Position numbers and translations under genes: made by a program. From the IMG/VR virus record IMGVR_UViG_3300009370_001587, positions 1 to 47,636 of that record: DNA of 47,636 nt; one strand, written 5' to 3'. Below, piece after piece: positions 40,797 through 47,375 of this stretch. The notes beneath the pieces were generated by a model, which was given only the letters and a program-made list of their open reading frames with translations, ran no database searches and had not been told where the DNA came from. The stretch is from a virus. Every line of letters begins with the position of its first letter. The first letter of the stretch is position 1.

Positions 40797-41964
40797 GTTC
40801 TATTTTGGTGAACGAGCATTATTGTTATGTAAAGAAAGACCAAAAGATTGTCAAATAGGATTTGAATCTGAATTTGATAGATTATATGATGACCTGTTTT
40901 CTTGTCATTATGAATACAAAAGTATGTTCAGAACATGTGGTATTGATTTCAATGTAGCAACGACAAGCGAATCCCACCACAGATTTGTCGGTAATATGTT
41001 CGGACAAATCACAGTCAAATCACTATCAGCAATATCAGATGATTGGATTATATTTCACAACATGGAATATGAATCAGAACCAAAGGTCTATATACATCTC
41101 GATAGAAAGATAGTATTGATTGTTGGCACGAGTTTTCTTGGTGAGATCAAGAAGGGTGTGTTTTCAATTATAGGGTTTGAGATACCGCAGAAAAGCATGT
41201 TGCCAATGCATTGTTCAGCATTTGAATATCAAGATAATACTGCATTGATGTTTGGATTGAGTGGAACGGGTAAGACAACCTTGAGTGCAGACCCAGAATA
41301 TGCGTTGATTGGTGACGATGAAATAGCATGGAGTGAGTTTGGATTAACTAATATTGAAACAGGATGCTATGCAAAGACTGATGGGCTAGATCGTGAGACA
41401 CAACCCACAATATTTGATGCTATGGAGAGTGCAAGTAAAGACGGTGTTCTCATTGAAGAGAATAAGGGTGTGCCAAACGCAAGAGCAAGTTATCCCATAA
41501 GATATGTCAAAGGTGAGATTACATGCCATGCATTATTCAAGCATCCAAAGCATATATTCTTTCTATCACTTGATGCGACTGGTACACTGCCTGCAATATC
41601 AAAAGTAGAAGGTAAGACGATAAGAACTCTATTTGAGACAGGTTATACAAGTAAAATGCCTGGTACAGAGGATGGAGTGAATGAAATACAGAAGGTTTAT
41701 TCACCGTGCTTTGGTAGCCCTTTTATGCCATTGCCCGTGAATGTATATAGTGATATGTTAATGGACAGAGTAATTGAAGAGAATAGCAATGTATATTTGG
41801 TCAATACCGGCATGAATAAAAGTGGAGAGAGATTTCCATTAAGTGAGACACGAGAAGCAATCAAAAAAGTATTGAATTATGATGTAGAAACTCGTGAGAT
41901 TGAGTGGACTAATCCATCTCAACCTTGTAAATTGGGTACAATTAAATTAAATGAAATTATTTAA
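40732..41964 (+). CDS. pckA: ATP-dependent phosphoenolpyruvate carboxykinase, shortened
   Basis: 410 residues. Visible PckA elements: TGRSPKGKF (Arg17), GEIKKGVFS (Lys140/Lys141), PMHCSAF (His160), the kinase P-loop GLSGTGKTTLSADP (175-188), LIGDDE (Asp195/Asp196), GCYAKTDGL, NARASYPIRY (Arg251) and CFGSPFMPLPVNVY. These line up with the ATP, metal and oxaloacetate sites of bacterial PEPCK, which converts oxaloacetate and ATP to PEP and CO2. Cellular enzymes are about 530 residues; some 50 N-terminal and most of the last 100 residues are missing. Activity is plausible but not certain. ATG 40744 is an alternative start. Confidence 0.9.
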   Translation: MKNNMKNLNLETYPTGRSPKGKFYFGERALLLCKERPKDCQIGFESEFDRLYDDLFSCHYEYKSMFRTCGIDFNVATTSESHHRFVGNMFGQITVKSLSAISDDWIIFHNMEYESEPKVYIHLDRKIVLIVGTSFLGEIKKGVFSIIGFEIPQKSMLPMHCSAFEYQDNTALMFGLSGTGKTTLSADPEYALIGDDEIAWSEFGLTNIETGCYAKTDGLDRETQPTIFDAMESASKDGVLIEENKGVPNARASYPIRYVKGEITCHALFKHPKHIFFLSLDATGTLPAISKVEGKTIRTLFETGYTSKMPGTEDGVNEIQKVYSPCFGSPFMPLPVNVYSDMLMDRVIEENSNVYLVNTGMNKSGERFPLSETREAIKKVLNYDVETREIEWTNPSQPCKLGTIKLNEII

Positions 41965-41986
41965 GTCATTTATATAGGAGAGAAGA

Positions 41987-42520
41987 ATGGCTATTTCAAA
42001 TGCCGCCTTTTGGATCAATCCAGACGGGCAGATTCATAGAGTGGCAATAAATCATATTAAGGATGTAATTGGATACCCCAATAAATTTGGTTTGTCCTTA
42101 CAAGATATTCAAAAGGTATTTGATAAACATAATGAACCTTTGGGCCATGAGGGAAAAGCAAGAGATGAAATTTTATTGAATTTATTTAAACGAAACTTTA
42201 TTCGTATCCGAAAATATAAAAATATGGGGTATTTTGTTAATGTTAGAAAGTTAACAGATAGTGCTAAAAGTTTCTTATACAAATGGGCGACTAAACTTTT
42301 AGGAGTAGGCATAGAGGGAGTGAAGGATTTTGCTACTACACCAGTTTTATTTGATGTAGAAAATACTAGACAAGACTCTATGACCCTAGGAGAAATTCAA
42401 AAAGATAGTATGTTTAAAGAATCTAAACAATATGAACTTGTAGAGTGTCATGTTTCAGAATGGAAAGATCGTGAAGTAAAAAGGATAATAGAACTAAGAA
42501 CATTTAAATCTTTTATTTAA
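41987..42520 (+). CDS. Conserved phage protein of unknown function
   Basis: 177 residues with an AGGAGAG site. It begins AISNAAFWINPDGQIHRVAI and has a central GHEGKARDEILLNLFKRNFI followed by IRIRKYKNMGYFV, a wording I have seen in marine T4-like phages without an assigned role. The C-terminus ends in FKSFI, similar to the N-terminal tags of the 27.5 kb cluster but at the other end. Function unknown. Confidence 0.7.
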   Translation: MAISNAAFWINPDGQIHRVAINHIKDVIGYPNKFGLSLQDIQKVFDKHNEPLGHEGKARDEILLNLFKRNFIRIRKYKNMGYFVNVRKLTDSAKSFLYKWATKLLGVGIEGVKDFATTPVLFDVENTRQDSMTLGEIQKDSMFKESKQYELVECHVSEWKDREVKRIIELRTFKSFI

Positions 42521-42533
42521 TTAAAACAGACGA

Positions 42534-42815
42534 ATGGAAACGAAATTCTCAAACCTTCAACCTGGTGACACTGGTAATGTAGTCGGATTCACCGAGGGTA
42601 GCACATCTTATCGAAGCAAATTGTTGGCGATGGGGATTGTTCCAGGCACCTCTTTCCATGTGATCCGCAAGGCCCCATTGGGAGATCCTGTTGAAATTCG
42701 GGTCAACGGCTTTAACCTTTGCCTTCGTCAAAAAGAGGCGGAAATGTTGAGGGTGGAAAAGGAACATTTTGATTGTGAAGGATTTAAATCCTTCATGGAT
42801 GAGAGCCTTATATAA
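42534..42815 (+). CDS. feoA: FeoA-domain protein
   Basis: 93 residues. The SH3-like FeoA domain (1-77) has SYRSKLLAMGIVPGTSFHVI and PVEIRVNGFNLCLRQKEA, the usual FeoA strands. FeoA works with the FeoB ferrous-iron permease at the inner membrane. A 15-residue tail (FDCEGFKSFMDES) is extra. No FeoB is in the window; the tiny membrane protein next door is the only partner candidate. The base composition is about 49% G+C over 42601-42720 against about 30% in nearby genes, a sign of recent transfer. Confidence 0.85.
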   Translation: METKFSNLQPGDTGNVVGFTEGSTSYRSKLLAMGIVPGTSFHVIRKAPLGDPVEIRVNGFNLCLRQKEAEMLRVEKEHFDCEGFKSFMDESLI

Positions 42816-42817
42816 AG

Positions 42818-42937
42818 ATGAAAATTAGAATTCCAGATTGGGAAGAGATAATAGCATTTTTATTTGCATGGGGATATATTATAGGAGCATCTCCAATAAT
42901 AATAGGATTTATTGGAGCCTGGTATTTTAATAGATAA
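42818..42937 (+). CDS. 39-residue membrane peptide following feoA
   Basis: A 39-codon frame beginning two bases after feoA. A short amphipathic start (MKIRIPDWEE) is followed by one or two hydrophobic stretches (IIAFLFAWGYIIGASPIIIG). It could be a membrane partner for FeoA or a cell-envelope peptide. It returns to the low G+C of the surrounding genome. Confidence 0.55.
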   Translation: MKIRIPDWEEIIAFLFAWGYIIGASPIIIGFIGAWYFNR

Positions 42938-42952
42938 TTCATAGGAGATATT

Positions 42953-43453
42953 ATGAAAAAAGTCAGATTACAAATAACAAACGCACATAAAAAATCATTT
43001 GTTGAAGTCTGTACATGGTCGACAAAACTTGAAGACATTCTTGAAAATCTTGATAAGGATGATGAAAATCATCAATTGATTAAAGAGAATATAAGACTAA
43101 ACGAAAAAGATCAATGGTTGGTTATGTACGAAGAAGTCGGCTGGAGATGGGGTTCGGGTTCTGTAGTAATGACTAAAGAAGAATATGATGAATACGATTT
43201 TGATGCCGAAGATGGAGAGCATTCATTCTATGACTTTGAAGAGGCTGAATTCTATGAATCAAGTGACGGGTGTTGGACTGAAATAACATTCCCCAATTTA
43301 CGTAATGATGTAGAAGATATTGATGAAGACATTCTCTATGAATTGATGAGAGATTACGGTGACGTAGAAGAATGTGAAATCACAATCTACGGGCCACTTG
43401 AACATGAAATTGAGGAAGAATGGGATGAAGAAGAATTTGAGAAAGAAGAATAG
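42953..43453 (+). CDS. Highly acidic protein, DNA-mimic candidate
   Basis: 166 residues with an AGGAG site. About one third of residues are Asp or Glu, with the acidic clusters concentrated after residue 75 (for example EEYDEYDFDAEDGEHS and a Glu-rich C-terminus). The protein also has aromatic residues between acids. Such composition occurs in DNA-mimic inhibitors of restriction enzymes or histone-like proteins, but no known family is seen. It overlaps a basic helical gene by 29 bases. Confidence 0.65.
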   Translation: MKKVRLQITNAHKKSFVEVCTWSTKLEDILENLDKDDENHQLIKENIRLNEKDQWLVMYEEVGWRWGSGSVVMTKEEYDEYDFDAEDGEHSFYDFEEAEFYESSDGCWTEITFPNLRNDVEDIDEDILYELMRDYGDVEECEITIYGPLEHEIEEEWDEEEFEKEE

Positions 43454-43649
43454 TTCCGATAAATTAATTATTAGTAAATTGAGATCCAAAAATAAGATAC
43501 AAAATCGTAGAATTGAAGCATTAGAGAACCGAGTACAAAACCTTGTTGGCAGGATTAACGAACTAGAACATATGTTATTTCAATATGAGGTTGAAGAGGC
43601 TTGTTTTCGCATGACACCCAAGCATCTACAATTGGATAAGACATTCTAA
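43425..43649 (+). CDS. Basic coiled-coil protein
   Basis: 74 residues from ATG 43425, preferred over a GTG at 43374 because GAGGAAG lies just upstream. Basic N-terminus (MKKNLRKKNSSDKLIISKLR) leads to a coiled coil (NRRIEALENRVQNLVGRINE). Overlaps the acidic gene by 29 bases, so an acidic and a basic protein are co-translated and might bind one another. Confidence 0.55.
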   Translation: MKKNLRKKNSSDKLIISKLRSKNKIQNRRIEALENRVQNLVGRINELEHMLFQYEVEEACFRMTPKHLQLDKTF

Positions 43650-43849
43650 TGAATTACGAAAAAGCCAGGAGATTGATTGACAACAGAATATGGACACGAG
43701 ATGAACTCAAAAAACTCCGAGGAAAAACCGCAAGAGCCAGAAGCAGAAGCATTTCCGATACCCTCAAACAAGTACACACCCCCTGGCATAAAAGATTCAC
43801 TCCGAACTCTGTACACCACTCTGGAACAATTCTATTTGACCTCACATAG
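43649..43849 (+). CDS. Small basic protein in an overlapping gene pair
   Basis: 66 residues starting on the stop of the preceding gene (TAATG), which supports it. Arg/Lys-rich (DELKKLRGKTARARSRS). It shares most of its length with the next frame, so one of the two may be spurious; each has a coupling-type junction. Confidence 0.45.
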   Translation: MNYEKARRLIDNRIWTRDELKKLRGKTARARSRSISDTLKQVHTPWHKRFTPNSVHHSGTILFDLT

Positions 43850-43865
43850 GATAAAGAACCCATGA
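43677..43865 (+). CDS. Small acidic/proline protein overlapping in another frame
   Basis: 62 residues from TTG 43677, or 54 from ATG 43701. Glu/Pro-rich first half (SEEKPQEPEAEAFPIPSNK) then a helix. Its stop overlaps the start of the DHODH-like gene (ATGA), which supports translation. It overlaps the preceding frame by 173 bases at most. Confidence 0.45.
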   Translation: MTTEYGHEMNSKNSEEKPQEPEAEAFPIPSNKYTPPGIKDSLRTLYTTLEQFYLTSHRIKNP

Positions 43866-44581
43866 ACGTATACATTGCCGCACCGTTCGGAAATTACATT
43901 CATAGAAGCGGTATATCAAGCATTATGGGTACTTTTACACTCAAGCAACGACCAGGGTTGATATTACAACTGATAAAAACTCTCAGGTATTCTTTTATCG
44001 ACAAAGCATGGTACAATGCTCTGGGCTTACGTAATCCTGGTATATTGGAAGGATTACATAGATATGATAAAAATAGCAGAGAACGCCTTATCAGTATCGC
44101 CGCTATAGAACCGTCCGACTGGCAATCTCTTCACGATATCATTCCATTCCATATTCCGCTAGAAATTAATATATCATGTCCAAACATTTCAAAGTTTATT
44201 CATTACGTCAAAGATATACACATATTCGCAAATCGCAATCCCATCATCAAACTGCCTCCCGAAATTCTAGATCGAGAATTAAAAGAGATATACGACATGG
44301 GTTTCCGTAGATTTCATTCATGTAATACACTCAAAACTTCCAAAGGTGCCAGAAGCGGATCCATTCTGAGAAATTTCGTTACGAATCAAATCAGAACATT
44401 AAAAGAGATGGACGAGACCAATACCTGCATTGCGGGCGGAGGGATCACAGAAATTTTTGACATTCACTATTATCAATCTATAGGAGCCGATGCTTATTCA
44501 CTAGGCTCCGTATGTTTTCATCCAATTAAGTTTAAAAAATTGATGAATGAAATAGCCCAACTCAAAAGGAAAGGTAATTGA
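43862..44581 (+). CDS. Dihydroorotate dehydrogenase-like TIM-barrel flavoprotein
   Basis: 239 residues. DHODH landmarks in order: AAPFGNYIHRSG, LRNPGILEG, LEINISCPNIS (100-110), IIKLPPE (Lys130), FHSCNTLKTSKGARSGS (151-167), CIAGGGITEIFDI (189-201) and IGADAYSLGSVCFHP. These bind FMN and the substrate pyrimidine ring. The protein is shorter than cellular PyrD (300-340 residues), so it is either a minimal enzyme or a variant with another substrate. It could convert dihydroorotate to orotate for the PRTase at 19221. Confidence 0.75.
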   Translation: MNVYIAAPFGNYIHRSGISSIMGTFTLKQRPGLILQLIKTLRYSFIDKAWYNALGLRNPGILEGLHRYDKNSRERLISIAAIEPSDWQSLHDIIPFHIPLEINISCPNISKFIHYVKDIHIFANRNPIIKLPPEILDRELKEIYDMGFRRFHSCNTLKTSKGARSGSILRNFVTNQIRTLKEMDETNTCIAGGGITEIFDIHYYQSIGADAYSLGSVCFHPIKFKKLMNEIAQLKRKGN

Positions 44582-45312
44582 GAAAACGTATAATATGGAA
44601 GAATCGTCCTGGTGTCAATGGATATGGTGATGTATTAAATAGACTTTCATATTTTTATCGATTATATGAAAATCAAGTTATTAATTGTTCATTTCGAGAT
44701 AAAATTATCAATTGGAAAAGAATTAATTTAGTACGTAAACATGTACTGAAACACAATCCAAATTTTAGAATGTTTTGCACTCAACCCAGATTATTTGAAA
44801 GAGAATGCACAAGTCCTTATCCATCATATCTAAGTCCAATACACAATTACTGGCCCGCAAGAATTAGTCATAATAATAAAACAACAAACAAAATAGCATT
44901 TCATTTCTATGAAAACCATTTTCCAAAGTCCAGTCAAAAGAAATTATTGATCCTAGACTTTTTTAATAAAGTATACACTGAACTCTACGAACTTGAAAAA
45001 TCTATTTACGACCTTGGTTATGAAATAGTTAGATTATGGGACACCAATGCAAATAGAGGATTTAAAGTAATAAAAGATCCAGTAGAATGCATACAAGCAA
45101 ATATGGAAATATTACAGGATTGTGATTACTACGTAGGTTCTGAAGGTTTTATGGCGCATGTTTGTAGATCAATGAGAGTACCAGGATTGTTCTTTCGAAA
45201 TGATATTCACACAGATGATTATAAAGCAATATCAAAATCATTAGAACAACCAATTCATCATATAGTATCTTCAAGCGAACAAATATTATTTTTATTGCAA
45301 AAAAACACTTAA
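44578..45312 (+). CDS. Glycosyltransferase-like protein (GT9/heptosyltransferase style)
   Basis: 244 residues from TTG 44578, overlapping the previous stop. The late segment DCDYYVGSEGFMAHVCRSMR followed by VPGLFF has the style of the nucleotide-sugar binding motif of GT-B transferases (G-x-x-S/E-G-x-x-H). The front half has a Rossmann-like GVNGYGDVLNRLSYF. Different from the three paralogues at 35-38 kb. Likely a surface-sugar enzyme; weak assignment. Confidence 0.6.
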   Translation: MRKRIIWKNRPGVNGYGDVLNRLSYFYRLYENQVINCSFRDKIINWKRINLVRKHVLKHNPNFRMFCTQPRLFERECTSPYPSYLSPIHNYWPARISHNNKTTNKIAFHFYENHFPKSSQKKLLILDFFNKVYTELYELEKSIYDLGYEIVRLWDTNANRGFKVIKDPVECIQANMEILQDCDYYVGSEGFMAHVCRSMRVPGLFFRNDIHTDDYKAISKSLEQPIHHIVSSSEQILFLLQKNT

Positions 45313-45325
45313 TCAAAGGCTCATT

Positions 45326-45715
45326 ATGAATAAAAAAGATACATTAATAACACAAGAAGAACTTCAATCAGAACTTTCCAAAATGCAAAAAAGACTTGAA
45401 AAGTTAGAAGCATTTCGTGAAAGGACATCCATCATTGGTCGTGAAATCGGTAAGGCACGAATAGAAATTGAAGCAGAAGAAATCATAGGTAATTCATCAT
45501 ATGGATTATCCAATGCATCTCGCACACGTAGAGTAACTAATTCAAGATTTATCAAAGTAAAAATTGAAGGTAAGACAGTTGTTCTTGCAACCGATTCAAA
45601 ACAAAATGTAACTGTTTGTGTAGGTCCCAACGTGAATATACGTACAATAGATGTTAATACTGACACCAAAATGGAAGACATAGAACAATATCTGTCTCAT
45701 TTTGATTTGGTGTAG
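45326..45715 (+). CDS. Coiled-coil plus beta-domain protein, unknown
   Basis: 129 residues. N-terminal coiled coil (EELQSELSKMQKRLEKLEAF) followed by a basic turn (ASRTRRVTNSRF) and a beta-type C-terminal domain. No family recognised. Its TAG stop overlaps the GTG start of the next gene within a 13-base repeat unit that is also amplified 200 bases downstream. Confidence 0.6.
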   Translation: MNKKDTLITQEELQSELSKMQKRLEKLEAFRERTSIIGREIGKARIEIEAEEIIGNSSYGLSNASRTRRVTNSRFIKVKIEGKTVVLATDSKQNVTVCVGPNVNIRTIDVNTDTKMEDIEQYLSHFDLV

Positions 45716-45915
45716 TGAAACTTCGTAACTTCATGATTTGCACCAATTGTTACGAAAGTTTCTCACAAGACGCCATAGAAGTAGGAGAATTGTTTCACTG
45801 TTCTCCGGAGACCTCTGTGGTTTGCTCTGAGAAATGTAAAGAAGAAATAAGAGAGAAAGTAGCAAATGGTACTTGGAAGGATTATTATGTTCGTTTTCCT
45901 CTTGTTTTTGAATAG
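45715..45915 (+). CDS. Small zinc-ribbon protein
   Basis: 66 residues from GTG 45715. CTNC near residues 9-12 and VVCSEKC near 35-41 give a four-cysteine zinc site. The gene is bracketed by the 13-base repeat: one copy spans its start and six copies begin at its stop. Function unknown. Confidence 0.6.
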   Translation: MKLRNFMICTNCYESFSQDAIEVGELFHCSPETSVVCSEKCKEEIREKVANGTWKDYYVRFPLVFE

Positions 45916-45995
45916 TGAAACTTCGTAGTGAAACTTCGTAGTGAAACTTCGTAGTGAAACTTCGTAGTGAAACTTCGTAGTGAAACTTCGTAGTG
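45913..45995 (+). repeat. Tandem array of six 13-bp units
   Basis: Six perfect copies of TAGTGAAACTTCG plus a 5-base partial copy. The array starts on the TAG stop of the zinc-ribbon gene. A seventh perfect copy lies at 45713-45725, spanning the stop and start of the preceding gene pair. Each unit thus contains a stop/start pair (TAG-TG). Confidence 0.95.
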
Positions 45996-46189
45996 CTTAG
46001 GCGTCAGTAAGTCTATAAGGATCGCAACCTTAAGCAACAGAGTGTTCTGAGTACGCCTAAGCATTTTGAAATGGTAGTTGGACGACCTTTGTCTGAGACA
46101 AATCATGTATTGTTCTGTAAATTGTACAACTGGTTCTTATTGGTGTAATATATTGCACATTTGAGCGTTTCTCAGAGAATGCTTAGGCG
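45994..46189 (+). repeat. Three-copy inverted repeat, alternative stems
   Basis: TGCTTAGGCG occurs at 45994-46003 and 46180-46189 in direct orientation, with CGCCTAAGCA inverted between them at 46054-46063. The middle copy pairs with the first over 11 bp (TGCTTAGGCGT / ACGCCTAAGCA) or the last over 12 bp (CGCCTAAGCATT / AATGCTTAGGCG). Inside the first stem is a small hairpin TAAGG-ATCGCAA-CCTTA. No gene covers 45996-46811. Confidence 0.85.
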
Positions 46190-46521
46190 GACTTTGAATA
46201 ATCAAACCCATGTATATTCAAATATTTGTATATTAAAAAAGCGGTTTTTTAATGTGTCTCCTGTGTATTCTATCTCACGAGTGATCGGTTCAAATGCAAT
46301 GCAAAGAGTGTGCAAAGTGTATGCTGAGAACGTAAATAAATGTTTATGCAAGTTACTGTATATACGAATATGCAAATACTTGTATATACTCAGAGAAAAT
46401 GTGAGAAACTTTCAGAAAATGCAAGTATCGTGCAAAGTATGCAATCCAAGAGTTACACTACTAGAAATGCATACTTAGAGTGCAATGCAAGAAGTGTGCT
46501 AGAAAACACTCAGAGGAAAAC
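46190..46521 (+). other. Repeat-dense non-coding region, candidate origin
   Basis: No credible gene is present. TGCAA occurs ten times in one orientation within 46295-46490 (at 46295, 46300, 46311, 46347, 46371, 46420, 46431, 46440, 46481 and 46486). There are also several CTCAGAG and TGAGAA motifs. A regular protein-binding array, such as iterons or an origin, is a reasonable reading. Alternatively it is a regulatory region for the early promoters downstream. Confidence 0.5.
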
Positions 46522-46550
46522 TTGACAAACGCTTGACAACGTGTTATACT
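46522..46550 (+). promoter_or_regulatory. Early-type promoter P1
   Basis: TTGACA at 46522-46527, a 17-base spacer and TATACT at 46545-46550. A second TTGACA lies inside the spacer at 46533. The transcript would begin near 46557 and run through a leader without an obvious gene to 46811. Confidence 0.75.
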
Positions 46551-46571
46551 ACGTATGTAGCCGGTTGATGA

Positions 46572-46719
46572 ATTTGTGTATCTTATATCCTCTTATAAGT
46601 AACTCAAAGATATTTGTGTCTCTTTAATCGACTTCTAAGTAACTCAACTTGTGCTTCAAGCACAAGAACATGTGCTTCTCTGAGAAACATAAGAGGTAGT
46701 CAAATTATGTGACCACCTC
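46572..46719 (+). repeat. Leader with 40-bp tandem repeat and hairpins
   Basis: Two 40-base units (46572-46611 and 46612-46651) are about three-quarters identical and each carries TAAGTAACTCAA. They are followed by a perfect 9-bp palindrome CTTGTGCTT-C-AAGCACAAG (46648-46666) and a 10-bp hairpin with one mismatch (46693-46702 and 46710-46719) just before promoter P2. This could be a small regulatory RNA made from P1. Confidence 0.6.
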
Positions 46720-46740
46720 AAAAAAACTTCAAAAAAACTC

Positions 46741-46768
46741 TTGACAATCCTTTAGAATTTGCTATACT
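46741..46768 (+). promoter_or_regulatory. Early-type promoter P2
   Basis: TTGACA at 46741-46746, a 16-base spacer and TATACT at 46763-46768. It lies about 45 bases before the gene at 46812. It is part of a 54-base segment repeated at 47376-47429. Confidence 0.85.
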
Positions 46769-46811
46769 AATAATGTGAGTTGATGATTAACCTTTTCCCC
46801 AATGAGGAAAG

Positions 46812-47015
46812 ATGAGTGAAATCAGAAAAGAGACAGTAGAAGAGTTCTTGGCCAGAGGGGGTCGAGTTGAGCGAACTGAGGCAGTTCTTGGTGCGAAGTC
46901 ACTGAACATGTTTTCAAAATACTCTGCGAACTACCGAGGAGGACACGGTAAGACTCGTATGGGAAAGAATGGTTCTGGTAAGGCACGTATGTCTGAATCA
47001 TATTGGAGTGTATAA
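46812..47015 (+). CDS. Small early protein, unknown
   Basis: 67 residues with a GAGGAAAG site. The N-terminal half is a helix (RKETVEEFLARGGRVERTEA) and the C-terminal half is Gly/Lys/Arg-rich (YRGGHGKTRMGKNGSGKARM), so it probably binds nucleic acid. Expressed from P2. It shares one base with the next start (TAATG). Confidence 0.65.
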   Translation: MSEIRKETVEEFLARGGRVERTEAVLGAKSLNMFSKYSANYRGGHGKTRMGKNGSGKARMSESYWSV

Positions 47016-47371
47016 TGGCGTTTGCTGATAGTTCTACATACTTTAATGTAGGTGACAGTTCAATCATTGGTTCCTTTGAGAATAAAGAAACTGGTAAATT
47101 CTTTGAGTATTCTGAAGGTAAAGAAGAGGATTGGGGAACCTATGCTGATTATGGGCTGAGGAATGAGTATGTTCATCGAGTTTGGGTAACTACTCCTTGG
47201 AAAATGGATAGAGGTTTTCGTATGGCAAAGGTTCTGAAAACTGTTGCCTATATTCTTCTTGATGAAGATGACTACGGAGAGCCTGTGATAGAGAAATGGA
47301 AAATCAAAAAACATAAAGTCTACGATAGAGAGAAGAAACACTACTGGTCAGACTATGATTTAACTTCCTAA
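47015..47371 (+). CDS. Early protein, unknown
   Basis: 118 residues from ATG 47015, preferred over a TTG at 47003. Tyr/Trp/Asp-rich with a SYTYFNVGDSSIIGSF-like front (here SSTYFNVGDSSIIGSF) and a C-terminal basic part (KWKIKKHKVYDREKKHYW). No family recognised. Co-transcribed with the previous gene from P2. Confidence 0.65.
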   Translation: MAFADSSTYFNVGDSSIIGSFENKETGKFFEYSEGKEEDWGTYADYGLRNEYVHRVWVTTPWKMDRGFRMAKVLKTVAYILLDEDDYGEPVIEKWKIKKHKVYDREKKHYWSDYDLTS

Positions 47372-47375
47372 AAAA

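Noticed and set aside
41950-41976. Short frame MKLFKSFI at the end of the PEPCK gene resembling the capsid tag
   Set aside because: It ends after eight codons and overlaps PEPCK; FKSF-like words arise easily in this A+T-rich genome.
45913-45995. Tandem units as a possible CRISPR array
   Set aside because: The 13-bp units are directly adjacent with no spacers, and no cas genes are present.
45994-46063. A tRNA-like fold with a 5-bp stem and 7-base loop reading ATCGCAA
   Set aside because: The loop looks like an anticodon loop and there is an outer stem, but no proper D arm or T arm fits and the outer stem is 11 bp. Not a canonical tRNA.
46161-46478. A 105-codon open frame in the repeat region
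   Set aside because: Cys- and Arg-rich, low-complexity translation, no ribosome site, and it covers the TGCAA array; more likely non-coding.
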